Position numbers and translations under genes: made by a program. From the NCBI GenBank assembly GCA_016987375.1, contig PJRA01000016.1, positions 746,161-797,376 on the forward strand: DNA of 51,216 nt, written 5' to 3'. The number at the start of each line of letters is the position of its first letter. Within the stretch, counting starts at the first letter, position 1. Shown here piece by piece: positions 10,359 through 27,920 of the stretch. The notes beneath the pieces are model-generated. The model did not search any database. It had not been told where the DNA came from and worked only from the letters and a program-made list of their open reading frames with translations. This DNA is from Brachionus koreanus. Taxonomy: Eukaryota; Rotifera; Eurotatoria; Ploima; Brachionidae.

Positions 10359-12483
10359 TCTTACAATTTTAATCAATTAATTCTTAAAATAAATTAATCA
10401 TTTAAAGTTGCTTTTTTAGTATTTTATTTTTAAAAAGTAGAAATTTAATTGAAAAGAATTAAAAATTTTATTTCAAGATTTTTTTTTTAGTACTAAAATA
10501 GAATCATCTAATTCAAAAGTTTTGAATTTAAAAGCAATAATTAAAATTATAAGAGTTCGTTTGAAGCAAAATTAGGCAAATATTAATTCTTTTTTTTAAG
10601 AAATCGCAAAAATTTTTCAATTTTAAAATTTTTATTTAATTACTATTTAATTTTATAAAAATTCGCTCTTTTGGAAATTTTTATTTTTTTGGAAAAAGCT
10701 AATTTCAAACTAGATGTTTTTAAATTAGAATAAAATATATTTGTAAAAAAAAAAAATTTTTTTCATTAAAATAGAATTTTCTTGTATTTTAAAAAAAAAT
10801 CAAATGAAGCTGCATTTTAATCAAAATTCCTCAGTTCCTCCTTATTTCATTCATCTATATCATTTTCTACAAGAAAAGAGTTAAACTAACTTCTTTTATT
10901 TTAAACATCTTCTTTCTAAAAAAAGTTGAAGTTTTCATTAATTTATTTTGAAAAAATATTTGACAACAAAAAGTAATTTATTCCAAAAAAAGTCGAGCTT
11001 TGCTGATGAATATTGACCGAATAGAACATGTCATCATATTACTTTGCTAAGACCCTTTTTTTATCAAGTCAATGTTGGTTTTTCCTTAAATCAATTATTT
11101 CTAAAGAGATGGTGTTTGGGTCTTTATTAAATTAATTTAAGGTTATAAAATTTTGTAAGCCATAAATTTTCTAGCTTTTTGATTTTTTCATCAAACAACA
11201 AGAAACAAGAAACTTTTGCTAATATTAAAATTTTATTTGATAATTATTTATTTTATATAGAAAAAATTTCTATGCAATTTTTCTTTTATTTAGTTAGTTG
11301 TATTCTTGATCTTTTTTAAAACACTTTTTCAAAGTAAGTCAATTCTTTAAGTACTAAATAAAATTGAATTCATTTGAAGGTATGTATCCTATCAATAAAT
11401 TGAATAGATTTTTTTGGGGCATATAATTATCACCTATGTTATTTTCATACATTAGTAAAGCAAAAATAATCAAGTAAGAAAAAATTTTATTTTTACAAAA
11501 AATTAAATAAAGCTTATTATGATGCGACAGTTTAATTACTTTAACGAGAGCTGACAGTAATAACGTGATCAAACTTGTAATTCTTTACTAAACGCTTTAG
11601 CGATTAGTAAATTGAGCTCCAAAATGTCACGGTTTATTTCAAAAAAATGAAGTAAGTAATGAATTCATCAAAACATTCACAAAATTCTGCTTCACTTTGT
11701 TTTATACTTCATTAGTAAGATGGAATATAAAATTTGCTTTCAATTGTGGTAACTAGTTTATCAAGTCTTTTATTGTTTTCATCATCAAGTAAAATTGTTT
11801 CAATTTATTTATTTGATATTTGATAAAAAATAAATCTGTTTTAAATATAATTAATTGACTTCTTTAATATTTAAAAAAAAAATTTCATACACGTGAAAAT
11901 AATTTTAATTAATTTGATTTTTAAGTACGAAAAATTTTTTTAAAAATGAAAAAAAAAACAAATTAATTTTAGTGCCATTTGATTAGTTGAACTCAAGTAA
12001 AGTTTCAATTTAAATCTATTTTCAGACAGTTTTCTGTAATTGTTTTATTTTTTTTTCTTTTGAAAAATTCTCTTTAATCGATTATTTATTTTGGCATTTG
12101 TTTAGAGCTATTCTAAATTAAAAAATCCAGGAATGACTACAAAACATTACCGAATCAAGTCTATGAAAAATTATAAACTTAAATTCACAAAGGTAAATAA
12201 AACACTCGAGTAATAATATGATAAAATTTAAATTCTAATTATAGGAAATTAGAAACTAACTTTTTTTTTGAATATTTTTGACGAATTTAGCTTATTAAAA
12301 TAAGGTAAGGTAAATTAAACAAAAATGTATTTAATCCTTAAGTAAATAACTCACTTCAAAGTTACTTTATCACCGAGAAATACACAAACCCGTTCAAGTG
12401 TTCCACTCGGATTTTGATTAGAAATAAAAACTAGCTAATTTCTTAAAGAAAATCTAAATTAGCTGTCTCAAGCTGGCTCTACT
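10359..12483. other. AT-rich intergenic DNA
   Basis: About 2.1 kb between two plus-strand genes. I see no coding exon, RNA gene or transposon terminus. The 3' UTR of the 8805 gene and the promoter of the kinase gene are presumably at the two ends. Confidence 0.6.
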
Positions 12484-14595
<2,112 letters not shown>

Positions 14596-14924
14596 AATCT
14601 AATTATTAATTTATTTTAAGTGATTGTGTATATTGTAAAATTGTTGTTGTTTCTTTATTTATTTATCAAAGGCTGTCTGATTACTTTTTTTGTGTTACAA
14701 AGTTTAATAAAATTTAATCAAAAAAAAAATTTAATTAATTTATAAAAAATCATCAAAAAACACCAAAATTTTGATTACAGAAGTTCGCTCGAAATTTCGC
14801 AATAGTACAAAAACTCGAGAGCTAGCCTCTACTCTATTTAATTTAAAAAATAATAATTTTTTATTTTTATTGACTTTCCATATGTTTGACAATTTTTAAT
14901 TTCACACCTTTTTATAATAATATT

Positions 14925-15062
14925 ATGTCGCACTCGAACAGCGCATACCAGCGCCCAGAAAGTTTTGCAACTGGACTGCCACTGCCTCAACGCATCACAA
15001 AGAAGGGCACACGCGTAGCTGATGTGTATGCTCACGCCGCATACAGCCTTCACTTTATGTAA
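14925..15062 (+). CDS. Small GC-rich ORF, 45 residues, unknown
   Basis: ATG at 14925 opens a 45-codon frame ending TAA at 15060-15062. The segment is far richer in G/C than anything within several kilobases and its sharp boundaries match the ORF. The peptide starts MSHSNSAYQRP and includes KKGTRVADVYAHAAY; it has no strongly hydrophobic segment. The stop overlaps a plausible splice donor (at|gtaagc), so this could instead be a first exon. An acceptor near 15169 would add about 22 residues, but that extension looks unconvincing. The minus strand is also open here, so strand choice rests on the start and peptide composition. I do not recognise the protein. Confidence 0.45.
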   Translation: MSHSNSAYQRPESFATGLPLPQRITKKGTRVADVYAHAAYSLHFM

Positions 15063-15514
15063 GCACGTTACAAATGAATTACATGTGGATTGAGCGAAGC
15101 AAGAAGCATCATTAAATCACACTTTTTTTCTTTTTTAAAATTCGGCCGATTTCACATTATATTTTTTAGAGAAATAAAATTAGCAGACTCAAGTTCTTTT
15201 TTTACTTCCAACTGTTCAGAGCTATACCATAAGGGATAGAATAAATAATTACTCTAAAATTGACTAAGACAACATTGTAAAATATTTATTAAAAAATTTA
15301 GATTAAAACTTTTAATATTTGAAAATGAAATTTTTAATTGATTTAGAGAAAAATAATTGATTGAAAAACTATTTGATTGTAGAATATTTTTATTTGTTAT
15401 AATGATGATAAATTTGAGTAAAAATTTCACATAAAATTCTTAGTTGACTGATGATGAAAATTTTTATAATCCAATTTTTTTTCAAGCAGAGCATATTTTC
15501 AATAATTTAAAAGA

Positions 15515-15705
15515 AGCAAAATGAAAATAATTTTATATTTTTACAGTTTCATATTTTTAGATTTTTTGTAAAACATTGAAGAAATTTTTTAATTTTATTT
15601 TTGTTTACTTAACAATTTGATAGAGTGTTTTTAATTTTCGGAAATATTGTCCAAAAAATTTAAAAATATGAAAATTTAAAAAGGTATAATTATTTTCATT
15701 TTGCT
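15515..15705. mobile_element. Short inverted-repeat transposon (MITE), copy B, hAT-like
   Basis: A 191-bp palindromic element with termini agcaaaatgaaaataat at left and its near-perfect complement at right, sharing the internal tttcatatttttagattttt block with the copy at 2048-2219. It is flanked by the 8-bp direct repeat ttaaaaga (15507-15514 and 15706-15713). An 8-bp target duplication fits hAT-type insertion. The arms have diverged from each other, so the copy is not brand new. Confidence 0.85.
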
Positions 15706-16059
15706 TTAAAAGATTGAATTTTTTCTGACCAAAATAATTTGGTGCACAATTATCTGAATTTTTGACATGTTTTTATAAAAGAGTACTCTTTTTTTGCAGG
15801 CATGTTATCAAAATTTAAAAAAAAAATTATTTTTTTTAATTGGAAGCAAAGAATTCAAAAATGAAAAATAACTGTTTTAGATTTATTTATTTTAAAAAAG
15901 TTTAATAAACTATTGATTTATCAAATAGATCTCATATAAATTATATTATTGTATTCTTAAAAGTCTTTTTTTTCAATTAGAAATCTAAAAATAAAAATAC
16001 ATTAAATTCCAAATTTTATTTATCTAAAATTTTGAAAAAACCTATAGTCTGGTTTTAAA

Positions 16060-19993
<3,934 letters not shown>

Positions 19994-20180
19994 CTATTAG
20001 AGATTTGATTTTTTTTAGTTTAATTTGTTCTAATTTTTTTTATGGAAAATACTGTTCAATTAGTACTTGAACAAGTTAAATAAATAAATTTTAAATTAAA
20101 ATTTATGTTTGTAAATTTATTGTTAACAAAATTAAAAAAAGCATTTTTAAAGACTGCTCACAAGCTGCCTTAATGGTTCT

Positions 20181-21924
20181 TTATATTTGATGTTTTTTCA
20201 GTTGTCGGATTATAACTCTAAAATAAAAAAAATTAATTAAAAAAAAAAAATTTAATTATTCAATGCTCATATTTTTGAGCAATAAGTCAAATCTGTTGAA
20301 TATGAACATAGATTTTTGCTTAAATTACATTAAAAATGGATAGCATATCAAGATACAAATTGCGCATCCAATTATAAAAACTAGGGAAGGAAATGTGGAC
20401 ACTGTTTGCTTGTATATGAGCGAAAATGCAGTGGAACTGGTTAGCAGTACCAAAAACTCTGTGACTCCGACTAGACCAAAAACTTTTCCTTCAAATTTTT
20501 TGACAAAATAAAATATTTGATTTTAACTTAATAAAAAAAATTTACCTGTCTCATTTTTGTCAACTAATTTAGAAGCATATGATCTAACACATACAGCAAA
20601 ATAATTTGAGCACATGTAAGATACGGGGCCTTGAAAAAAAATGTTAAAAATTATATCTAAAACAATTAATGTTTAACTATATACCAAGCCAGACAAACCA
20701 TGTTAATTCAGCGGCAACAGTAAAAACAACTAAATTTAAAAATTCAGAAGTAAGTCCAATTAAAAACAAATAGTAGTCGGGTAATTGAAAGTACCGTTTA
20801 ATAATGGGTAAAATTATAAGCAAGGATATAGCTCGACAAAATGTGCTTGTAGCTTTGTAAATTCCATATTCTATTTGAGAAAGAGATATAGGTTTTTTGA
20901 TTAAATACAAATATTGTAATGATATTATGCCTAGTGAAATAGAACAAGCAAAATAGAACAAGACTAAAATTGAAATAATCAAAAATCTTCGATTTTTGTC
21001 TCTTGGCTTGCTTAAAAGAACCCAAGCTTCTCCCAAAAATTTAAAATGACTTTTAATTCTATTCCAAAAAGTAACTTTTTGCTGGCTAAATTCAACTTTT
21101 ACTTCATCAGAATTCAGTGCATCTGTTTCCTTTATTTCGCCATTAGTTTCCTCGGTCTCATCCAGAACACTGGTCTTCTTTTTGATAAATTTAAAAATTA
21201 CTATTGTGTATACGAATACAAACAAGTATACACAAAACGAAACAATATATGTCTGTTGAAATTTATAAATTTCTCTCTTATTGCCGATTAAATATCCTGA
21301 TGAGAACGAGCCCAAAAATTGTCCCAACAAAAGACTTGACTCTAAAATAGAGTATCTAATAGATCTGTATTTTTGTCCATTGGTATTTATAGCGTTGACT
21401 CTGTCCTCGTGGACAGCTATGTGACTAAAGCACGAAGAAATAAATGCCAGCGATCCACCGCCACAAATGCCATTTACTATTTGGGAGCAAATCAACAGTG
21501 CAAAGCATGTAGAATATTCTTGGCTGACTGCAAAAATGTTTATGAAAGCTTGGCCAAGTGATCCAATGAGAGAGACTATGAGTGGTAGCTGATAGTTTCG
21601 GCGACGATCGCCAATGCTTGCTAATTGAATGATGGCGAAAATGGCCGGAACCAGAAAAGCCACGTTCAATTCAATGTTTTTGTGACTGCTTTTCTCCTGG
21701 ACTATGTTGGAATAGCTCGGGTAGTCTTTGAGCGTGTTGCAGATTGTTTCATTGAATTCATTGAGGCATATTTTGCGGTAGATGAGCCCGTAAAGGGCTA
21801 TGATGTTTATATCATTTGAATAAATGTAAAGAAAGAGAGCTGGACAGATGAGAAGTGCATAACGATAGTCTAGAATTATAAAATTAATTTCTTTTTTAAA
21901 TCTATCTAGGCGATTTGTAGACAT
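20181..21924 (-). CDS. SLC46-type solute transporter
   Basis: Exons 20685-21924, 20546-20629 and then either 20325-20488 (stop TAA; 495 residues in total) or 20329-20488 spliced to 20181-20217 (506 residues). The long form replaces the final residues with a basic tail ending KKHQI and extends the last membrane helix; both forms stay in frame. The family is the SLC46 branch of MFS carriers (proton-coupled folate and related transporters). Evidence is the PALFLY N-terminal helix, a long first lumenal loop rich in Asn/Cys, GDRRRNYQLP (loop 2-3), NGICGGG, LLGQFLGSFSSGYLIG, a long central cytoplasmic loop, and RSYASKLVDKNETGKVFGLV. The substrate cannot be read from sequence. It lies about 190 bp upstream (in genome order) of the LARS2 start region. 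Confidence 0.88.
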
Positions 21925-22195
21925 TTCTTTTTTTTTAAAAAAAAAAAACTAGTTTGTGCCAAATTTTGCCATATAGTATTAACAAAAAAGCAAGATAAAA
22001 CAAAAAATTTAAAAGGTAAAATTTAAACCATTTTAAATATCAGGGTAAAATTCATTATTAAGCATAGTTTAGCATTTGTTTTAAATTAAATAAAGTATTT
22101 ATTTTAGATGAAAGATTGCTATTTAGACATTTTGTGAATAAAATTATGCAAAATTTTAAAAAACGTGTAAATTATTTTTAGCAAAAAATAAAAAT

Positions 22196-22267
22196 GATCG
22201 CACCAAGGATCGAACTTGGGACCTCCTGTGTGTTAGACAGGTGTGATAACCACTACACCATGCGATC
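22196..22267 (-). tRNA. tRNA-Val (anticodon AAC), copy 1
   Basis: On the minus strand the 72-nt sequence folds as a full cloverleaf: acceptor GATCGCA/TGCGATC, D-arm GTG...CAC, anticodon stem CCTGT/ACAGG with loop CTAACAC (anticodon AAC), and T-arm CCAAG-TTCGATC-CTTGG. The A box (GTGTAGTGGTTATCAC) and B box (AGTTCGATCC) match animal tRNA-Val closely. A T5 tract just downstream is the Pol III terminator. Identical to the copies at 23098 and 29320. Confidence 0.97.
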
Positions 22268-22639
22268 TTCTGACTAAAAATTTTAATTTTTTTGCAATAA
22301 AACAAATTTTAGTTTAGATTTAAATCATTCATTGAGTTTGTGATTAAAAAAAAAGATTTTTAAAATATGTTTTTTTGAACTCTTAAGTGATAGCTTTTAA
22401 TTTTATCTAAATTGAATTAATTTTTATTTTAAATGATAAGATAAAATTAAGGAAATATTTTTTAAATTAAGAAAAAAAAATTTTTTTTTCAATTTTAATG
22501 ACTTTAATTTTAAATTACATTTTTGGCAGATGAATAAATTTTTTAAAATAATTTTAGTTTTTAATGAAAAAAATAATAGTTTATGAATATTTAAATTAAT
22601 AAGTTTTTTTGTCAATAAATAGTAAATTTATCAATTATT

Positions 22640-23045
22640 GTGTAGTAGTAGTGGTAGTAGTAATTCCTACGGGAAAGTGCACTATACGAGCGTAAATTTG
22701 CGCTTAGCCATTAAGACTATTGCAGTTATTATGAATTCTATTATCATAGAGAGCATTGAAACTATTTACTGTCCTTGCTGAAATTGCTTTTTTTGGTAGC
22801 TTATTCCATGATTCAACAACTCTGTTTGTTAAAAATTGATATCGGTCATTTTGTTTATCTCTCTTAAAGTTTATGATTGTTTGTTCTTCCTAGATAAAAG
22901 TTTAAGCTATTTGCATAATTTATTCCTTTTACAAAACTTATCATCTCAAATCCATTTATTATTTTAAACATCTGTACTAAATCTCCCCTCAATCGTTGTT
23001 GTTTTAGAGCCAGAAAACCAAGGATACTTAGTCTCTGTACATTTT
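22640..23045 (-). mobile_element. 3' end of a non-LTR retrotransposon (dead)
   Basis: Reverse-strand translation gives the C-terminal tail common to reverse-transcriptase ORFs of CR1/Jockey-like non-LTR elements: LRGDLVQMFKIINGF, RTNNHK, then after a frameshift near 22862 RDKQNDRYQFLTNRVV, ESWNKLPKKAISARTVNSF and a stop at 22704-22706. Downstream follow about 60 bp of 3' UTR and an (ACT)n-type tail (visible on the plus strand as gtagtagtagtggtagtag). The element is severely 5'-truncated and frameshifted. It lies between two identical tRNA-Val genes. Confidence 0.85.
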
Positions 23046-23097
23046 AAAAAATTTTATTTTCTAATAAGGTCTTCTATTTAAATAATTTAAAAAAAAT

Positions 23098-23169
23098 GAT
23101 CGCACCAAGGATCGAACTTGGGACCTCCTGTGTGTTAGACAGGTGTGATAACCACTACACCATGCGATC
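23098..23169 (-). tRNA. tRNA-Val (anticodon AAC), copy 2
   Basis: Sequence identical over all 72 nt to the copy at 22196-22267, with the same intact cloverleaf and internal A and B boxes. A short T-run follows the 3' end on the minus strand. The 5' flank also resembles copy 1 (cttct then aaattttaattttt on the plus strand), suggesting local duplication. It sits about 140 bp upstream of the GLCE start codon, transcribed away from it. Confidence 0.97.
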
Positions 23170-23307
23170 TTCTCAATACAAATTTTAATTTTTAAAAATA
23201 TTTACAAAAATATATAAAATAAATAAAGACTAACTTTTTGCACCAAAAATTTCAATAAAATTTATTAAAAAAAAATATTAAATGGAAAAATATTTTTATT
23301 TTTACTG

Positions 23308-25298
23308 ATGAAAACTTTTTATTTAATCAAATTGATACTTTTATTGTTATCACTGGCAATGTTAGTTTTTCTGCTTGCCAGTGTTAGATTAGTGTCCGAC
23401 AACGATAGAATCAAATCATATCGAGAAATTTATTCCAATAGTAATTTCTACTTACAGCCAAAGTCTTCTTTTGATCGCATTCTCTGCTACTTTGGCTCAA
23501 ATAAGCCAGTTGATTGTATTAAAAGTAATTTTAGCATTTATTTACCATTTGAATTAATAAAAAAAAAATTTGATGTAATTTTTTTTCTCTTTATTTAGAT
23601 TTAAATATTAATTTTTAAACTAAGGTGAGTGCCAGGATAGATAATAATGGAAATTTTCAAATAGCACCATCTGGTCATCGAATTTTTTCCCCCTTGAAAA
23701 ATTACAACTCAACTGAAGAATTTCTGTGGTTTGCTGATCAAAACGTAGAATCTCGCGACCGAATAAAATATATATCTTTAATAGAAAGTTAGTTTAGTAA
23801 CAATTTAAAATGATAAAAATTAATTTTTTCTCTAAGATGTTCCAATTAGTAATCAGTGGAAAAAATCAGGCCATTTCTATCCTATTCAAATAGCTCAATA
23901 TGGTCTCAGTCATTACAGCAAATGGCTGAGGGAAAATTCCAATTTAAATCAATTTAAAAATTTTACCATCAATCAAAGAGATAATTTTTTGTACACAAAA
24001 AAAAATGGTGCTTTTACTGAACAAATTCATGATGGATTCAAATTTAAATTCACTGGTATTTTTTTTGATTTAATAAAAATTAGAATTTTTTTTTTTTCAT
24101 CCCAGAGCCAAGTATATACAAGACAAACTACAATTTTGACTTTAGCTATTTAGTAGCTCAAATAGAAACAAATTCAAGTTTTAATTTAACAGTGGATTTA
24201 ATTCTTAGAGACAATCAAATTCCAGTGGAGAGTCAAATAATTCGTTTGATATACTCATTTAACACATTAGATTTAGAAAAAAGTGAAAGTTTTTCTTTTC
24301 TTTTAGACAAAGAAAAATCATATGAAATTTTGTTTAAAATAAATGGTTTAAATGGTCCTCAAAATTTAATCCGCAATTTTTGTCTTGATAGCTGTAAGGC
24401 ACTGGGCATAAAGAGTGACAGTTGTTTCAAGAGATCAAAAAAAATTAAATTAACAAATGGATCTGAATACAATCGCTACTATAAGAGTTTATATTTTAAA
24501 GTTTATCAAATTGGCTTGGTTGGAGAAGGTAGAATAAAAAACGCACAATTTTTGGTGAAAAGTCCAAGCTACGAAATAGCCAAACAAGTAGCGGACTTTT
24601 TTGTATCCACTCAAAATAGTCAAACTGGCGGATGGATGATAAATGTTACTAGAAAATTTGTTTCGAATAGCAAAAAAATTATGTTGAAGCCCGGATGGCA
24701 TTCAGCAATGGGTCAAGGTCATGCCATTTCTTTGCTTTGTCGTCTATACTCTAGAACAAAAGACAAAAATTATTACAATTCTGCAAAAAAAGCACTGGAT
24801 TTATTTGAAATAAACACAAGTCACAATGGTGTACAAGCAAATTTTATGAATTCAAGCTTAATCTGGTTTGAAGAGTACCCGACCAGGCCGTATAGCCTTT
24901 TTGTTCTCAATGGTTTTATGTATTCAATATTTGGATTATTTGATTTTTTAGATGGATGTCAGAATAGTGCAGATTTTAGCTATTTTAATAGAGCCAAAAT
25001 TTTGTTTGAAAACGCTGTTTATTCATTAAGTAAACTAATTTCTTTGTTTGACACAGGAACAAGAACTTTATATGATTTGGGCCATTTGGTCGACACTGAG
25101 ATACATCCAAATGTGGCCAGATGGGACTATCACTGTGTTCATGTAAGCCAATTGAATTATCTAATAAACATTTTAGAAAATTCAAATTTTGATCAAAAGT
25201 TGGCAAAAATTTACGCTAAAAAATTTAATAAAATAAAAAAAAGATGGGAAAACTATTCGAAAGGTATTTGGTTTACCAATAGTCAAGTTAAAAACTGA
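23308..25298 (+). CDS. GLCE: D-glucuronyl C5-epimerase
   Basis: Exons 23308-23574, 23625-23787, 23837-24055 and 24106-25298 join in frame to 613 residues, against 617 in human GLCE. The enzyme converts D-glucuronate to L-iduronate in N-sulfated heparosan, in the Golgi, during heparan sulfate synthesis. A type II signal anchor occupies about residues 5-28. Family stretches include [100 protein letters not shown] and NVARWDYH. Three introns of about 50 bp interrupt the N-terminal half, and the catalytic half is one long exon. Intact, with a clear stop. Confidence 0.96.
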
Positions 25299-26456
25299 AA
25301 TAATTATCTTTTGATCGGCTTTTTTGTAATTAATAATAAAATTAAAAAAAAAAAATTTGAATAAAAATTTTCAAAATTAAAAACCATTTAGATTTTTAAA
25401 TTTTTGAATTTTTTGTTAAATATAACAAAAATTATTGTTTATTATTAGAATTTTTATTAATTAATTAATTAATGCTTTTAATAACCAATTTTCAATAAAG
25501 AATTTTTAAAAGTGTTGACTTGAAAAAAAATCTTTCCCGTAGACTAAATTTAACTAGATTTTGTACATAAATTGAATATCATGTAAATTATGTAATCTTT
25601 GAAAAAACAACTATTATTATCTCTTAGTTTGAACAAATTTTATTTTTTATAATAAAGATTTTAAGTAAAATTAATTTTATTTAGGCTTTGTAAAGGAAAT
25701 CAAAAAAAGTCCTTATTTTAAAAAATTTTAAAAATCTACGATCAAATTGTGAACTTAACATCTTATTTAATTTAAAAGCGAAGTTTTGTAGTAGTAGCAG
25801 AATTTTTTTTTAAATTGCAACTTAAAGATTATCTAAGAATAGCCCTAAAGAGATGGTGGACGATTCTTTTTGTAAAATAAAGCTTTATCTAGGAAGACAA
25901 TTCTTTATTTTTTCACGTGTTAGACAATAACTATTACATCTGGGTGTATTTTTAAAAGTAAACTTGAACACCCACCAAATTATTTTAAATTTGAATTGAG
26001 CTCAAAAAAATACTTAGGGTCGCCCCTATAATTAAAGTCTAATTAGATTCATTTTCCAAAAAAAAGCTAATAAATATATCCAAAATCTTTTTGCCTTGAG
26101 CACCCTCCAGTTTTATAATTAAATTTAAAAAAAAATCATATTATCTTGATAACCTGTAAATTAAATTTAATTAAAATAAATTTTTTGAGAAATTTTATTT
26201 AAAAATAAAATTTTTTCGAAATTAAATACCGTTTTTATGCTTACAAAAGTCTTATAAAATCAAGAAAAAAATCAAAAATAAAAATTGTTGAGTTAAATAT
26301 TTTTTTTAATTGAAAAAAAAATCAAATGAAGAAGTATAATATAATAAGGTTAATTTCTTCAAACGGATTAAAGGGGACGATTTTAACTAGAAACCTTATA
26401 AACTTCCTTATTACAGTTAGTTTTAAAATTTATTTTAGTAACTAGATAATTTCTAA
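25299..26456. other. AT-rich convergent intergenic DNA
   Basis: About 1.15 kb between the convergent GLCE and 26457 genes. A GC-richer patch with gggtgt and acaccc complements (about 25940-25975) could form a hairpin. No gene is seen. Confidence 0.55.
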
Positions 26457-27920
26457 TTAGAGAATTTCATTTAAAAATTTTTCAGGATCACATGGAATCA
26501 AAAATTTTGTTTCTTGAATTTCACCGGAACAAATTTGATTAAATTTTCTGAAAATCTTTTGCTGAACTTGGCCATCATAATTCAGATCAAAATTTAAATG
26601 AGTCTCATTTAATTCACTCGTTAGCATCATAAGAATTTTTTCCTTACTTCCAAAAGTCAATTCATAACTTCTATTATTAAAGCTTTTCTTCATATTTATT
26701 TGTAAATTATTAAAATTTATTATAAAATTTTCAATTTCATAATTTAGTTGATCATAGTGTGAAAATTGATCATGATAAACGTTAATTAAAAATATTTTAG
26801 AGTTTGTTAATTCACAATTATAGAACCAGTTTAAAAGTGTTTTTTCAGTCAGCCAGTATTTTTTTTTTTTCAAAATGTGCTTAACAAATCTAAGATGAAA
26901 TTCTTGTAAAAATTGACTTATTTTGGATTCGTTGCTAAATTCTGGCTGTTTTAGAAAATTTTTATACTGCTTGCATTCTAAAAATTTTGATTGTTGATAT
27001 TCTTCCAAAAACAATTCAATAAACATTGGAATAATGAATTTGTCTGTTGAATATTGAATTAAATTTGTTTCAAATCTTAAAATAGAATTAAAAATTGAAA
27101 ATTCAAATTGTTATAAAAAACATGTTTTGCAATAGAATTTTTAAATCAGCAAAATGAGAAATTTTTCCTTTTAACGCAAATTAGAAATAAATTAACTAAA
27201 TTTGTTCAATGCATATGTTTAAATCAGAAAAATTACTTTTCAAATACTCGATTATTATCATTGAAACATTTTTAAAAATAAAGTCATCTCTTGGAATCCA
27301 ATAAAAATTTCCCCTAGGATACATCATTAAAATTTGATAAACAAAAGCATCACATTGAATGTAAAGACTTGCCGGAATTGTTGCATTCAAATCTGAGTTT
27401 TGAGTTGGAATAATATTACATGGTAGATTAGCTGATGCTAAATCCTAAAATTAAATTTTCAATTGAAAAGGTCTCACGATTTTATGTTTTGAAAAACTTT
27501 GAAAAAACTCGGCAAAAATTTAATTTCAATTGCGACGGACAAAATCAAAGGTTTGTTTAATTTCTTGAGCTCAATTAGTTCACCAAGAATATTTTCAATC
27601 GAAATTTTTTCTAATAGCATTGTTAAAAATTTTATGTCAATCCAATACGCTCTATTTAAGAACAATATTCTGTTAATGATTTTAAAAATTTCGGAAAAAT
27701 AAATTGAATTATTTGATTTTATTGAAACGAAAGGTATTTCAAATTCAAAATTATTATATTTTGAAGCAAACATAAAAAAATTTTTGTCCTCTTCATTTTT
27801 TAATTGCATACTTTTGATTCTTTTGTCTTCTTTGAAATCGCATGTTATAAAAAATAATATTAAACATGTAAATAAAAAACATTTAAAATATTTTTTGAAT
27901 TTATCTGAAATAAATTTCAT
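26457..27920 (-). CDS. Unrecognised type II membrane or secreted protein
   Basis: Four exons, 27498-27920, 27237-27444, 27122-27167 and 26457-27075, sum to 1296 nt in frame, 431 residues. The 46-nt third exon restores a continuous frame through GT-AG introns of 53, 69 and 46 bp, which supports the model. A basic start is followed by one hydrophobic segment (about residues 14-27, CFLFTCLILFFITC), so the rest should be lumenal or extracellular. Visible stretches are SLYIQCDAFVYQI, YPRGNFYWIPRDDF and LTSELNETHLNF, with several N-glycosylation sequons. A Golgi glycosyl- or sulfotransferase-like role is conceivable from topology, but I recognise no family motif. Codon use is more AT-rich than in the conserved neighbours, as expected for a fast-evolving gene. 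Confidence 0.75.

Larger units (their letters stand above)
14596..16059. other. Intergenic region between kinase and LARS2 3' end
   Basis: Apart from the small ORF at 14925-15062 and the inverted-repeat element at 15515-15705, this stretch is A/T-rich with no gene visible. It is a convergent intergenic space, with a plus-strand gene ending on the left and a minus-strand gene ending on the right. Confidence 0.55.

Noticed and set aside
14838..15053. 71-codon minus-strand frame over the GC island
   Set aside because: The plus-strand ATG-to-stop ORF fits the GC island boundaries better. The minus frame extends into A/T-rich DNA with Asn/Tyr/Phe bias. Not fully excluded.
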